Source: a virus. Taken from it: a stretch of DNA of 36,885 nt. Each line of letters starts with the position of its first letter. Position 1 is the first letter of the stretch. The stretch covers positions 1-36,885 of the IMG/VR virus record IMGVR_UViG_3300030107_004705; one strand, 5' to 3'. Position numbers and translations under genes: made by a program. Under the pieces are notes generated by a model that saw only the letters and a list, made by a program, of their open reading frames with translations, was not told the origin of the DNA and searched no databases. Positions 12,457 to 20,837 of the stretch are shown here, in pieces.

Positions 12457-12484
12457 AATATAATATCCTATACTAAAATGTCAA
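12457..12484 (-). promoter_or_regulatory. Sigma70 promoter for the 98-aa and 73-aa genes
   Basis: TTGACA (12484-12479), 16 bases, TATATT (12462-12457) on the minus strand. The spacer carries TATAGGAT. The -35 begins four bases after the stop codon of the last gene of the replication-lysis operon. Confidence 0.75.
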
Positions 12485-12487
12485 CCC

Positions 12488-12622
12488 CTATTGTGGTCTA
12501 CCTTGACGGTGGTAGGGTTTATGCGATCTTTTTTTATGTTTATTTAATGATTTTGAGTGTCTTCTAGGACGTTTGCGAGGCTTTGGTCTTGGTACAAAAT
12601 TTGTAAACTTACGCTTTGCCAT
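12488..12622 (-). CDS. Very basic small protein (44 aa)
   Basis: Starts MAKRKFTNFVPRPKPRKRPR and is dominated by Lys, Arg, His and Pro to the end (YHRQGRPQ). The ATG overlaps the zinc-ribbon gene end by 14 bases. Composition suggests nucleic-acid binding. I recall nearly identical short basic proteins in marine phage genomes, next to lysis genes. It is the last gene of the operon. Confidence 0.75.
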   Translation of the reverse strand: MAKRKFTNFVPRPKPRKRPRRHSKSLNKHKKRSHKPYHRQGRPQ

Positions 12623-12824
12623 GCTCCCTTAACCAATTTTTTTCTTCATCTGTAAGTCGTATATATCTTATACTACCATTAACGTGTTGTTTAGTATCTG
12701 CTCCACAATTAGTGCATCTATAAAAATCTGTTACGATTGCAACTAAAATAGACTCCTCCTCACATTGATGGCAATGACCTATCACTGTATCTATATTAGA
12801 AAAATTAAAACTTAATTTTTTCAT
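12609..12824 (-). CDS. Zinc-ribbon protein (71 aa)
   Basis: Two CxxC knuckles (CHQCEEE and CTNCGAD) about 20 residues apart form a typical zinc ribbon, followed by a basic strand and helix (RYIRLTDEEKNWLREHGKA). It starts in an ATGA overlap with the endolysin gene. A nucleic-acid binding or regulatory role is plausible but unproven. Confidence 0.7.
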   Translation of the reverse strand: MKKLSFNFSNIDTVIGHCHQCEEESILVAIVTDFYRCTNCGADTKQHVNGSIRYIRLTDEEKNWLREHGKA

Positions 12825-13297
12825 ATTAAATCTCTAGCGCTTCCTAATATAGGTTTATATTTTGTTTTACCTTCTGATTTAAATGCATGTAAGAATGATG
12901 CTCTTGGTTGGTCTGGTATCCAGCTACAATGTATCCACCCACTGTTAGGTTCACCCGGAGTGTAGAATTCGAGTATCAATTGATCTGGTTCAAGGTTTGA
13001 TTTAATCCAATCAAAAAGTTCAGCGTTGTCCACACCAATACATTCGAAGTCTGCGGCCTCAGCTTTAGCGTGCTGTGAATTTACAGAGCTACCTATCGCT
13101 GCACATAATTCTGGGCTACGGTATCCGCTGGTAATTTTAACTCTGCCGAAGTGATCACGTACTGGTTGCAAAATATTTTCACACAATAATTTTAATTTTT
13201 CTATTTGTTCTGCGTTAGGATTATTATTGATGCCCTTACGTATAGCAGTATCGCTTTTGATAAGTTCTGAGAGAGTGAAGTTACGTGAAAGATTCAT
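12821..13297 (-). CDS. M15-family peptidase endolysin (158 aa)
   Basis: The enzyme should cleave peptide cross-links in peptidoglycan to release progeny. The zinc site is visible as H76 and D83 in the SQHAKAEAADF motif (SxHxxxxAxD) and H123 in GWIHCSW, matching the M15 D-Ala-D-Ala carboxypeptidase or L-Ala-D-Glu endopeptidase fold, with ITSGYRSPEL upstream. Length is typical of single-domain phage endolysins. There is no signal peptide, so release needs a holin; the small membrane proteins encoded upstream in the operon are candidates. Start is two bases after the stop of the 44-aa gene. Confidence 0.88.
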   Translation of the reverse strand: MNLSRNFTLSELIKSDTAIRKGINNNPNAEQIEKLKLLCENILQPVRDHFGRVKITSGYRSPELCAAIGSSVNSQHAKAEAADFECIGVDNAELFDWIKSNLEPDQLILEFYTPGEPNSGWIHCSWIPDQPRASFLHAFKSEGKTKYKPILGSARDLI

Positions 13298-13298
13298 T

Positions 13299-13433
13299 TT
13301 AAATAAGTTGACTATGGGGTAACATTTGTTGTTTTATTTTTTTTCTATCATATGATTTTTTAGATTTTACCACACGTTGACGGTACCGTCTATCCTTTAA
13401 TTCTTTTGCAATTTTGTTATTTTTTTTAGTCAA
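13299..13433 (-). CDS. Very basic small protein with TTG start (44 aa)
   Basis: Reads TKKNNKIAKELKDRRYRQRV after the initiating TTG, continuing VKSKKSYDRKK. A TGA stop lies two codons upstream in frame and no ATG is available until residue 37, so TTG is the likely start. It overlaps the preceding stop by eight bases (TTGACTAA), and the next gene starts two bases after its own stop. I recall the KYRQRVVKSKK-type sequence in marine phages. A nucleic-acid binding role is a guess. Confidence 0.65.
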   Translation of the reverse strand: MTKKNNKIAKELKDRRYRQRVVKSKKSYDRKKIKQQMLPHSQLI

Positions 13434-13641
13434 GGATCAATGAAAGAATTTTCTTCTCCCCCATGTATACTTCTATGTTTGCTTTAGATTGTATGCACTT
13501 ATATACAACTCTATCACCAGGACTCTTGTCCTTCATAGCATAGCGCTTGGCCTTGAGACATTTTGATAATGACTCGTGATAACGGTGTTCTACTATCTTA
13601 TGGTCTACAATAAGTAACAGAGCAAAAACCATCTCAACCAT
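13426..13641 (-). CDS. Small hypothetical protein, possibly exported (71 aa)
   Basis: The N-terminus MVEMVFALLLIVDHKIVEHR has a short hydrophobic segment; two cysteines follow (SKCLKAK, VYKCIQS) in a pattern similar to other small envelope-directed proteins of this phage. It is coupled to the 132-aa gene by TAATG. It lies in the lysis cluster. Confidence 0.6.
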   Translation of the reverse strand: MVEMVFALLLIVDHKIVEHRYHESLSKCLKAKRYAMKDKSPGDRVVYKCIQSKANIEVYMGEKKILSLILD

Positions 13642-14039
13642 TAGTGACCGTTACCATTTCTAATTAATTTTTCTACATCTTCTGTAAGTTTCTTTGTTCT
13701 TTCTTGCAAGAATTCTATATTAACTGCATTATTTCTCATGCTCTTTACCTCTGCATCTATGTCCTCTAATAAACCTGCGAGGTGCTCCACCAACATAAAA
13801 AGCTCCGCTTCCCCACTTGACTGACCAAGTTCTCCACGCGGGTATTTAATTCTAAACTCTGTGTTGTGTTCTAAATCTTTTTGCATCAACTCTAATTGTG
13901 TGCTGTGTTTGTTTAGAGTTTCTTGCACTCCAAAAAAAGCCCAGGTCCCAATTGCAACGAGAGCTATCAATGAGGCAACCGTCTTCATCGGCATCTGCAC
14001 TGCAGCTTGTTCAGAAATTTTTAAAGGTTTATTACTCAT
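13641..14039 (-). CDS. Membrane-anchored protein, holin or spanin-like candidate (132 aa)
   Basis: One clear transmembrane helix at residues about 19-38 (MKTVASLIALVAIGTWAFFG), a short basic N-terminus, and a long periplasmic-type helix afterwards (IDAEVKSMRN, LQERTKKLTEDVEKLI). The topology fits an inner-membrane spanin or a type III-like holin. It overlaps the 173-aa gene by eight bases and lies three genes before the endolysin. Role inferred from context. Confidence 0.6.
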   Translation of the reverse strand: MSNKPLKISEQAAVQMPMKTVASLIALVAIGTWAFFGVQETLNKHSTQLELMQKDLEHNTEFRIKYPRGELGQSSGEAELFMLVEHLAGLLEDIDAEVKSMRNNAVNIEFLQERTKKLTEDVEKLIRNGNGH

Positions 14040-14553
14040 TTGGTCCTATAAATTTATCACCCATTAATTTAATATTAGGATTTTCTTTCTTATAATTATC
14101 TTTTAGATCATCCCAATGACTACCTTCAGGCTTCTTGTTTTCAGGTATAATTATACCAGAACATTTAGATACTAGCAATTTGAAGTTTTCATTACGTTGA
14201 ATAGTGGGATTATTATTGACTTTTCCACACATTTTCATCAGCTCTAACTGTTGTTTAAGCTGCATATTTTCTTCTTGTGTTTTTTTAAATTCTTTGGTGC
14301 AGGCTGAACCTAAGTATTTCCTGTAAGTAAATTCCAACCTACGATTGTCATCGTTATTATTATAATTATTAGTGGAATTGTAATGATTGTATGCACCATC
14401 TCTGTCCTCCTGTGATACACGTATGTCAAATGAACCAGTAGAACAAGTATTAGTACCATCATTAAGATACTCATTTCTAGGATATGCCGGGGTTGTACAA
14501 AAAGCTAAAGCTGTCAACATTAAAATAAGAATTCCTGTAAAATAATAATTCAT
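14032..14553 (-). CDS. Secreted Asn-rich hypothetical protein (173 aa)
   Basis: Starts MNYYFTGILILMLTALAFC, a signal-peptide-like stretch. An ATG five codons upstream (14568) is possible, but GGAG is placed before 14553. The mature part has an Asn-rich region (YNHYNSTNNYNNNDDN), a helix with LKQQLELMKMC, and several cysteines that may pair. Lying among lysis genes, it could be an envelope or spanin-type protein; no family is recognised. Confidence 0.6.
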   Translation of the reverse strand: MNYYFTGILILMLTALAFCTTPAYPRNEYLNDGTNTCSTGSFDIRVSQEDRDGAYNHYNSTNNYNNNDDNRRLEFTYRKYLGSACTKEFKKTQEENMQLKQQLELMKMCGKVNNNPTIQRNENFKLLVSKCSGIIIPENKKPEGSHWDDLKDNYKKENPNIKLMGDKFIGPNE

Positions 14554-14574
14554 CCTGGCTATCTCCATAATTCA

Positions 14575-14874
14575 TTACCTACTTAAATCCTTAATATCAT
14601 AGTCGTGTTCTCTGACTTGATCAGCTAGTTGTCTGTACAAATTTTCTGCCATCTGCCATGTTGCTTCAGCAGATGATAATCTTGTATTTATTTCTGTAAT
14701 TTTTTTCTCAACTACTTTTAAATCTCTTTGTAGATTTATTATATTTTGTTCTGATTGATTAATACTATCAGTTAAATTAACTACGTATCTGACTCCCGTA
14801 AATGTCCCCACTACTAATGAAGCCACTACGGGAACCATTACTATATTTTTCTTTAATAAATCTACTAAATTCAT
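14575..14874 (-). CDS. Membrane protein with coiled coil, holin candidate (99 aa)
   Basis: A transmembrane helix at residues about 10-32 (NIVMVPVVASLVVGTFTGVR) precedes a long helix with heptads (SEQNIINLQRDLKVVEKKIT). It is coupled by TAATG to the 33-aa membrane protein upstream. Two adjacent small membrane proteins near an endolysin resemble a holin pair. Confidence 0.6.
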   Translation of the reverse strand: MNLVDLLKKNIVMVPVVASLVVGTFTGVRYVVNLTDSINQSEQNIINLQRDLKVVEKKITEINTRLSSAEATWQMAENLYRQLADQVREHDYDIKDLSR

Positions 14875-14975
14875 TATTTAATAATTAAAGCTGCCACTAA
14901 AACTATAAACACAAGAGATTCAATCTTGTGGTTTGCCCAGTAATGCATTGCTTTACTTTTAATTTTATCAATCAT
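14874..14975 (-). CDS. Very small membrane protein (33 aa)
   Basis: Reads MIDKIKSKAMHYWANHKIES followed by LVFIVLVAALIIK, so an amphipathic basic head and one membrane helix. The ATG overlaps the 216-aa gene by eight bases and the stop is shared in a TAATG junction with the 99-aa gene; GGAGAAG precedes the ATG. I recall very similar MIDKIKS-type peptides in marine phages. It may be a pinholin or antiholin. Confidence 0.7.
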   Translation of the reverse strand: MIDKIKSKAMHYWANHKIESLVFIVLVAALIIK

Positions 14976-15618
14976 TTTTCTTCTCCTCTATTTCGTAAAA
15001 GAAATTGTCGGTGTCTTCTGTTTTCCAACTTTGAGTATCTTCTACATTCCAATAATTAGTTTGAACCTTCCAATCAGGAATTTGGTCTTTTACCGTAAAC
15101 GACGGTATATCCCATATTAATCTGTTGTTGGGTTGAGCTGCATAGTTGCCATCATTTAAGGCAAGTATGTGGGCGCACTTGTGTTCGTGCGGGATCTCTG
15201 AATGATCAGTGTCTAGTATATTAGGCTCTGGGTGTGCAAAGTCAACAGTAAATAAATATTTACCATGATGCCACTTTTTATCTTTACCAATGTATTTACC
15301 TGATTGTGCTTCTAAGATATCCCAACTAGTAATAGCAGGATAGTAACTAAAAGAATTCCAAAGCTGAAGTTCATCAAGTCTTCGTATGGGTACATCTTCG
15401 GGTTTAAATCCTCTTTGAATAAACGCTGTAATAGGTAATCTATAAAAGATCGCACCGTTTTCCATAATTGCATGAAACAACAATGCACGACCTGTAATAC
15501 AAGTAACACCAAAGATAATACAGTCTTCAACTTCTCCATGATGTTTTTTAAGATCGTATAAATATTCTCTTCTGATTTGTGCATACTCTACTGGTATGTT
15601 TCCGTTTAAATAAGCCAT
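14968..15618 (-). CDS. Conserved hypothetical protein (216 aa)
   Basis: Begins MAYLNGNIPVEYAQIRREYL and contains an ITGRALLFHAIMENGAIFYR segment and many Trp, His and Asp residues in the second half (FSYYPAITSWDILE, GKDKKWHHGKYLFTVDFAHP). It looks like a compact mixed alpha/beta protein. I recall homologues next to DNA polymerase or lysis genes in marine phages, all unnamed. It starts two bases after the polymerase stop. Function unknown. Confidence 0.7.
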   Translation of the reverse strand: MAYLNGNIPVEYAQIRREYLYDLKKHHGEVEDCIIFGVTCITGRALLFHAIMENGAIFYRLPITAFIQRGFKPEDVPIRRLDELQLWNSFSYYPAITSWDILEAQSGKYIGKDKKWHHGKYLFTVDFAHPEPNILDTDHSEIPHEHKCAHILALNDGNYAAQPNNRLIWDIPSFTVKDQIPDWKVQTNYWNVEDTQSWKTEDTDNFFYEIEEKKND

Positions 15619-15620
15619 AA

Positions 15621-17483
15621 TTAATCCTTATCATAAATATCCCCCCAAGTTTTACCAGACTCATAGTCAACTTTGTTAGGGACTTCTAGACTAACGGCAT
15701 TTTCCATAATTTCAATTATCTTTTTTGCCTGTGCGTCTGACTCCACAGATAGATCTAACTCATCATGTATTTGTATGTGTGCTAAAATTCCTTCTTTATA
15801 TAACTCCAACATTGCTTTTTTAGTCATGTCAGCTGCACTACCTTGAATTAATTTATTTAAAGCTTTGTATGTAAACGCTCTTCTAATTCCTGGTCCATGT
15901 TCCCTGAGTGCATCTTCATGAGACATGGCTTTATGCATACCAAACTGGTTTGGCTCCCACAAATGAAACCGGCATAACCGACCAAGAAGTGTACGTATTT
16001 GTCCACGTTCCTGTGCACGATTAGAGGCCGAGTTCATTAGCTGTTTAACAAAGGGAACCTTCGCATGGTATTGGTCAAACAATTCTGCTGCTTTTTCTTT
16101 TGATACTCCTAGTTCAGCCTGAAGTTTAGCTTTACCCATTCCATAAAACAAACCTAAGTTTATTGTCTTCGCTTGATCTCTTGGAATTTTTGCAAGATCA
16201 GCTACGGTTTGGTGGAAGTCTGTTGATGAATCGTTTTCATATGCATCTACTACATCGTATACTGTTGGAAATTTATGTAGAGAAGCATAATGCACAACTA
16301 GTCTTGGTTCTTGTTGTGAGTAATCAAAACATCCCCACGTGCATCCTTCTTCTGGTAGAAACAAAGACCTAATCATAGGTCCAAGTTCCTTGTTCCGTGC
16401 AGGAAGTTGCTGTAAATTAGGATTGTTATAGCTAAATCTACCAGTAACTGTACCTCCAGCATCAGACCTTATTTGATTTATTTCTGCGTGGATTCTACCG
16501 TTATGTTCATATTTAATTATGGTATCAATAAATGTAGTATGGGCCTTGTTTATTTCTCTAGCTTTTGCTATTTGTTTAACAATAGGATGTGGATGTTCTT
16601 GTAAAAAATTTTTTGTGAAAGAAGGTGCTTGTGTTTTCTTTGTTCGTTCGTAAGGTAATTTTAATTTATCAAAAACTGTGGCAATCGATCTTGCTGCCCA
16701 TATTTGAACATCTATGTTACTTTCTTTTTTTATTTGTTTCAGTAATAAGTTTTCTTGGTATTCTAAGTCTTGTTTTAATTTATGAGCATGTTCGACATCT
16801 ACTCTCACCCCTAAGAAACGCATATCAACCAGACAAGGAAAAAGATCAGTCTCTAAATTAAATATAGATTCAACGTCTTGGTAAACAATTTCTTTTTTAA
16901 AAATTTGCCAAAGCTCTAATGTGAGCTCTGCATCTTTTTCTGCATAAGATCCAACCTCCATGGCTGGTAGTTGCCACAGGTCAGCTTTAGGATCTAGTCC
17001 TCTTGACTTTGCAGCTTCGTTTAATGCTGCCTCGGACTTACCAAAACCAAGATAGTCCCAAGACAAAGTATTTAAATCGTATCTAAATCTGTTTTCATCT
17101 ATTAAAGATGCAGCTATCATTGTGTCAACGATTAAACCATTGATTTTTAAACCTAATTTTCTTATCCAACATACATCATACATTGCGTTATGAAAAATTT
17201 TTGTAGCATCTGATAATAGAATATCTTTAAACCACTCTAGTGTTCTAACTTTATCCATGTTAGGTCCAGAGCCATGAGCAATTGGAAAATAAAATTTTTT
17301 ACCAGGCACAGCAACAGCTATGCCTACTACCTCTCCTAAACCTATAACAGAACCAGATCCTCTTGTTTTTAACTCTGGATCTCTAGTCTCTAAGTCAATC
17401 GCTATCTCATCATACGATCTTAGATCTGGATATTCTTCGGGCTCTATCCACTCCGTTTGTGCCTCGAATATAGGTACTTTCAT
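15621..17483 (-). CDS. Family A DNA polymerase with 3'-5' exonuclease (620 aa)
   Basis: The replicative polymerase. The exonuclease domain has D30 and E32 in AIDLETRD, FHNAMYDVCWIR (Exo II) and SYAEKDAELTLEL (Exo III), so proofreading looks intact. The polymerase domain has motif A GCFDYSQQEPRLVVHYAS, motif B RDQAKTINLGLFYG and motif C IQIHDELDLS near residue 570. A TTG 13 codons upstream is possible, but the ATG at 17483 forms an ATGA overlap with the DUF3310 gene, as at two other junctions in this operon, so it is preferred. Unlike HMO-2011-type marine phages, I see no DnaJ-like insertion. Confidence 0.95.
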   Translation of the reverse strand: MKVPIFEAQTEWIEPEEYPDLRSYDEIAIDLETRDPELKTRGSGSVIGLGEVVGIAVAVPGKKFYFPIAHGSGPNMDKVRTLEWFKDILLSDATKIFHNAMYDVCWIRKLGLKINGLIVDTMIAASLIDENRFRYDLNTLSWDYLGFGKSEAALNEAAKSRGLDPKADLWQLPAMEVGSYAEKDAELTLELWQIFKKEIVYQDVESIFNLETDLFPCLVDMRFLGVRVDVEHAHKLKQDLEYQENLLLKQIKKESNIDVQIWAARSIATVFDKLKLPYERTKKTQAPSFTKNFLQEHPHPIVKQIAKAREINKAHTTFIDTIIKYEHNGRIHAEINQIRSDAGGTVTGRFSYNNPNLQQLPARNKELGPMIRSLFLPEEGCTWGCFDYSQQEPRLVVHYASLHKFPTVYDVVDAYENDSSTDFHQTVADLAKIPRDQAKTINLGLFYGMGKAKLQAELGVSKEKAAELFDQYHAKVPFVKQLMNSASNRAQERGQIRTLLGRLCRFHLWEPNQFGMHKAMSHEDALREHGPGIRRAFTYKALNKLIQGSAADMTKKAMLELYKEGILAHIQIHDELDLSVESDAQAKKIIEIMENAVSLEVPNKVDYESGKTWGDIYDKD

Positions 17484-17722
17484 TTTTTCTGATCTTTTAA
17501 TTTTAACATCTCTAGCTGACAATAGTGAACAATCTTTTTAAGATCCTCTACTCCTCCTTTACGCTGATACCTGCAAACGTATTTAATAACGTTGCCTTGA
17601 AAAAACGAAAGATTATTTTTAGAAATAAACTCATAGGGTTGTATGGGAAACTTAGTGTAGTGATTTCCTCCTATCTGAGTAAACTGTGGAAATACCTCTT
17701 CAAATATATCTTTATGTGTCAT
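17480..17722 (-). CDS. DUF3310 protein (80 aa)
   Basis: The core GGNHYTKFPIQPYEFISKNN followed by GNVIKYVCRYQRKGGVEDLKK is the DUF3310 signature, related to T7 gp1.7, a nucleotide kinase-like protein. It is encoded between the helicase and polymerase with ATGA overlaps at both ends. A role in nucleotide supply for replication is likely by family knowledge. Confidence 0.85.
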   Translation of the reverse strand: MTHKDIFEEVFPQFTQIGGNHYTKFPIQPYEFISKNNLSFFQGNVIKYVCRYQRKGGVEDLKKIVHYCQLEMLKLKDQKK

Positions 17723-19152
17723 AAGTTGTAACCATGCCTTTCTATTTTTGCTCGCATTAAGTATAAATTATTTTTGCTACGAGTTATACCTACATACCAG
17801 ACTCTGTGTTCTTCATCTCTTTTCTTACTACTTTTTAACACACCTTCTCTAATTTTCCTAGCGTTATCCAACACTAATATTACGTTATCGCACTCTCCTC
17901 CTTTTGCTGCATGTATGGTAGATATTTTTATTCTTGGATCTTCTGTTAATTTTTCTTTGTTTGATAGTAGTAATCGTATGTAATTTTTATCTTCAAGATT
18001 TGCTTTATCAAAAGCTTCATACCATGGAACTAATTCATTCCAATTATCTTCTGACATATAGTCTTCTACGTCCTCTTTTTGTGTTTGTTCTAAATCTTCA
18101 CCATCTGCCCATCTAGAATAATACACCGCTGCTTTGTGCAACTTTGTATTAAAATTTTTAATGTATTTATTTTCAAATAAAAAACCTTTTTGTTTTATTT
18201 GCTTTGCAATCTCTATCGATTTGTTGATTGTTCTAGTTAAAATTAACCAATTATCTTTTGATAAATCTACATTTTCTAAGTTATTAATTTTTATTGAGGA
18301 ACCTTCTTCATTCTTTGGATAGTATATTTTATCTGCCCTTAGTCCCTCAATACGACTAATTATAATATTAGACACCTCTTGAATCTTAACAGGAACTCTT
18401 CGTGATTTTTTTAATACTACTTCTTTGGCTGGTTCTTTTATAAATCTATCAACATCTGCCCCCGCCCATGCATATATAGCCTGGTCATCATCACCAGCTA
18501 GATACATATCTTTTGTATTAGCTTTTAATATATCGTACATCATCCACTGTATCGGTGATAAGTCTTGTGCTTCATCTATAAACACCACATCAAATTTAGG
18601 ACACAAATATTTTTTTTCAATAAACTGATGAATCATATCAGTATAATCTATCAAGGCGTTATTCTCTTTGTACTTAAAATAATTAGCAGCTATGTGTTTT
18701 AATATACCAGGATTTATATCCTTATCGTATTCAGCCGTGCAATACTCATCCCAAACTTTTATATTCTTTTCTCTAGATTTTAATATGATCTGAAAGTATT
18801 CATTATCACAAGTTAAATAAGGTGACGAATCCAAATCTCTTTTTGCTTTTACACTGATGCTTAAAGTTTTTCCTATGTCATCATAGTGATAGTCTTGCAT
18901 AACATTCTCTTCTTTAAGTCCTAAAGTACGGAAAGCTAAAGAGTGTAGTGTTTGAAAATATTTAAGATCTTTTTTTTGAAACTGTCTGTTTTTATTTAAC
19001 ATTCTTTCTTTAGCAGTGTTGGCCGCTTTCTTTGTAAATGCAAAGTATCCAATGTTTTTTATGTCAGTGCCGGACCTCACATAGGCTAAAGCTCTTCTTA
19101 TTAACTTTTCTGTTTTACCTGTGCCTGGCGGCCCATAAAATTTTTTTATCAA
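17719..19152 (-). CDS. UvrD/Rep-like superfamily 1 helicase (477 aa)
   Basis: Walker A GPPGTGKT (7-14), Walker B FIDEAQDLSP (191-200), motif III-like GDDDQAIYAWAGAD (220-233), motif V STIHAAKGGECDN (411-423) and motif VI VWYVGITRS (451-459) are all present, so it is an active ATP-dependent ssDNA translocase. It probably unwinds the fork or serves recombination. The start is a TTG overlapping the primase stop as TTGA, so translation should depend on primase translation. The next gene is joined by ATGA. Confidence 0.92.
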   Translation of the reverse strand: MIKKFYGPPGTGKTEKLIRRALAYVRSGTDIKNIGYFAFTKKAANTAKERMLNKNRQFQKKDLKYFQTLHSLAFRTLGLKEENVMQDYHYDDIGKTLSISVKAKRDLDSSPYLTCDNEYFQIILKSREKNIKVWDEYCTAEYDKDINPGILKHIAANYFKYKENNALIDYTDMIHQFIEKKYLCPKFDVVFIDEAQDLSPIQWMMYDILKANTKDMYLAGDDDQAIYAWAGADVDRFIKEPAKEVVLKKSRRVPVKIQEVSNIIISRIEGLRADKIYYPKNEEGSSIKINNLENVDLSKDNWLILTRTINKSIEIAKQIKQKGFLFENKYIKNFNTKLHKAAVYYSRWADGEDLEQTQKEDVEDYMSEDNWNELVPWYEAFDKANLEDKNYIRLLLSNKEKLTEDPRIKISTIHAAKGGECDNVILVLDNARKIREGVLKSSKKRDEEHRVWYVGITRSKNNLYLMRAKIERHGYNL

Positions 19153-20783
19153 AGTATATCCTCTTTACTTTTCATGTCTATGATCTCCACTTCCTCCTCG
19201 TTTCTTTCAAAGAATGTCATCGGAACTTTAATACATCTAATTGGGTTGTGTGATTTTTTATCTGTATCTTTTTTAGGATATCGTTTTAAATATCCCAACT
19301 CAGCTTTGAATTCTTCTATCAACATCCTACCAGTTTTTTCATACTTCATCTTCCATTCTTTATTTTTTAAATAATTAAAAAATACTTCCATAGTAAAATA
19401 TGCAAAGCCTTCTTCTTTTAATATAGATCCACTACTAAATGATGTTGCGCTAATTGCTGGAACACCGTGTATGTGCTCCTCTAAATATTTGTGTAGTATT
19501 TCTTTTGGTGACGTTCCTGCTGGAGGTGGCTGCACCGTCTCTGTTTCTTTTAATTTTTCTACTATGTTTTGAAATTCATCTTGTTTAATTCTAGGTGGTG
19601 CTATCGGTGTATGTGCACCTATTAATCTTCTACATTTCTCCATGTCCATTAGATAATTAATATCTCTTGCCACCACTTGTTTACTCATCTCTCCGTCTTG
19701 TTTATCATTGAAATGAACTGTAAATCTAAATTCTGGTTCGGGTTGATAGTCAATTCTAATTAAGGCAGATAGTTGTGGAAACTTCTTTTGTTTATCTGAC
19801 ATGTATCCAAACTGTCTTTTGGCACACTCTGATTTAATACAAAAATTTCTAATAGGGTCTTGATCGCAAAGATGTCCTGCGGTTGGTTTACGCCAAGATT
19901 TTATCTTGTCTAAAACTTTTTTATCACCCCATTCTTCGTCGTACAAAATATATTTTCTTGCACCCTCCAAGACTTTCTTCTCCCAAAGGTCTGGGTATTT
20001 CTTTTTACAAAACACCATGTAATTAAATAAAAATCTATCTCTTTCGTCTGGTAATTTATTACTGTCATCAATTGTTTTTGATATAGCTTGTAGGCATGGA
20101 GGGCCATCATTAAATTCTTCAGCACCGCCCATTAATATTTTAGTTATATGTGCATCTATAAACTCGTTGAGTTCTTTTTCTGATTTTAAATTTGCCTCTA
20201 CGACTTGAACATATTGATCAAAAGAAAACTCCTCTCCATTTAAATTCAACGCAACTCTTTCTGTCTTGTTGTAGTAAGGTAAATTTATAAAGTTACCGTT
20301 TGTAAAACTACCATCAGGCCCTGTTCCTAGTTCTGTTTGCTTTGGATATATTTCAGTTGTTGGATTTAATTCTAATGTATATAATAGTTTGTCTAAAAAA
20401 TTTCTTAAAAAGCTAGCTTTAACTTTTTCTTTTGTATGGATATATAAATGTAGCCCACCACTTTTGGACTTAACAGGAATTACTGGTAAATTATTTTTTT
20501 CAATTATCTCTAAATATTTTCTTGGGCTAAAGTCTTGATATGCTTTTGAATCTATATCTATAGCACCAAAATTAACCATACCAGTATCATCACAGGGTTG
20601 AATGCCTATAGATTTACGACCACTAAGGTGGTCCATATAGTCTGAACTAGTAAGAGGTTTACCTGCCCAACCGTGTTTTACTTTAAACTTACCTGTGGTT
20701 GTGTCTTTGTAGCCGTTGCTAATCTCTGCGTAACCATAATCTCTTCTTAATCCATCAAAAATTTTAACAAATTTTTCTTCCAT
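19149..20783 (-). CDS. Archaeo-eukaryotic (AEP/TOTE-type) primase (544 aa)
   Basis: The N-terminal 200 residues carry the AEP catalytic set: D76 and D78 in NFGAIDID, a sGGLHLYIH motif with H112, and TEIYPKQTELGTG. The middle has a CDQDPIRNFCIKSEC zinc-binding-like cluster at about residues 305-322. The C-terminal 140 residues may be a winged-helix or linker part. AEP primases of this type make primers for phage replication and are also known from TOTE-type conflict elements. It lies between the SSB-like gene and the helicase. A strong hairpin and T-rich run precedes it, so expression may be attenuated. Confidence 0.88.
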   Translation of the reverse strand: MEEKFVKIFDGLRRDYGYAEISNGYKDTTTGKFKVKHGWAGKPLTSSDYMDHLSGRKSIGIQPCDDTGMVNFGAIDIDSKAYQDFSPRKYLEIIEKNNLPVIPVKSKSGGLHLYIHTKEKVKASFLRNFLDKLLYTLELNPTTEIYPKQTELGTGPDGSFTNGNFINLPYYNKTERVALNLNGEEFSFDQYVQVVEANLKSEKELNEFIDAHITKILMGGAEEFNDGPPCLQAISKTIDDSNKLPDERDRFLFNYMVFCKKKYPDLWEKKVLEGARKYILYDEEWGDKKVLDKIKSWRKPTAGHLCDQDPIRNFCIKSECAKRQFGYMSDKQKKFPQLSALIRIDYQPEPEFRFTVHFNDKQDGEMSKQVVARDINYLMDMEKCRRLIGAHTPIAPPRIKQDEFQNIVEKLKETETVQPPPAGTSPKEILHKYLEEHIHGVPAISATSFSSGSILKEEGFAYFTMEVFFNYLKNKEWKMKYEKTGRMLIEEFKAELGYLKRYPKKDTDKKSHNPIRCIKVPMTFFERNEEEVEIIDMKSKEDIL

Positions 20784-20784
20784 G

Positions 20785-20826
20785 CGAAATAAAAGTGGGC
20801 AACTCCACTCTCGCTTTGTTGCCCAC
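20785..20826 (-). terminator. Hairpin terminator or attenuator between the SSB-like gene and primase
   Basis: On the minus strand GTGGGCAAC (20826-20818), a 14-base loop, GTTGCCCAC (20803-20795), then TTTTATTTCG. It lies in the only sizeable gap (54 bases) of the operon and would lower primase, helicase and polymerase expression relative to the SSB-like protein. Confidence 0.75.
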
Positions 20827-20837
20827 CACCTAGGATT

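Noticed and set aside
17320-19374. Plus-strand ORFs of 60-80 aa opposite the polymerase, helicase and primase
   Set aside because: They are antisense shadows of conserved genes, rich in Leu, Phe and Ser, without ribosome sites.
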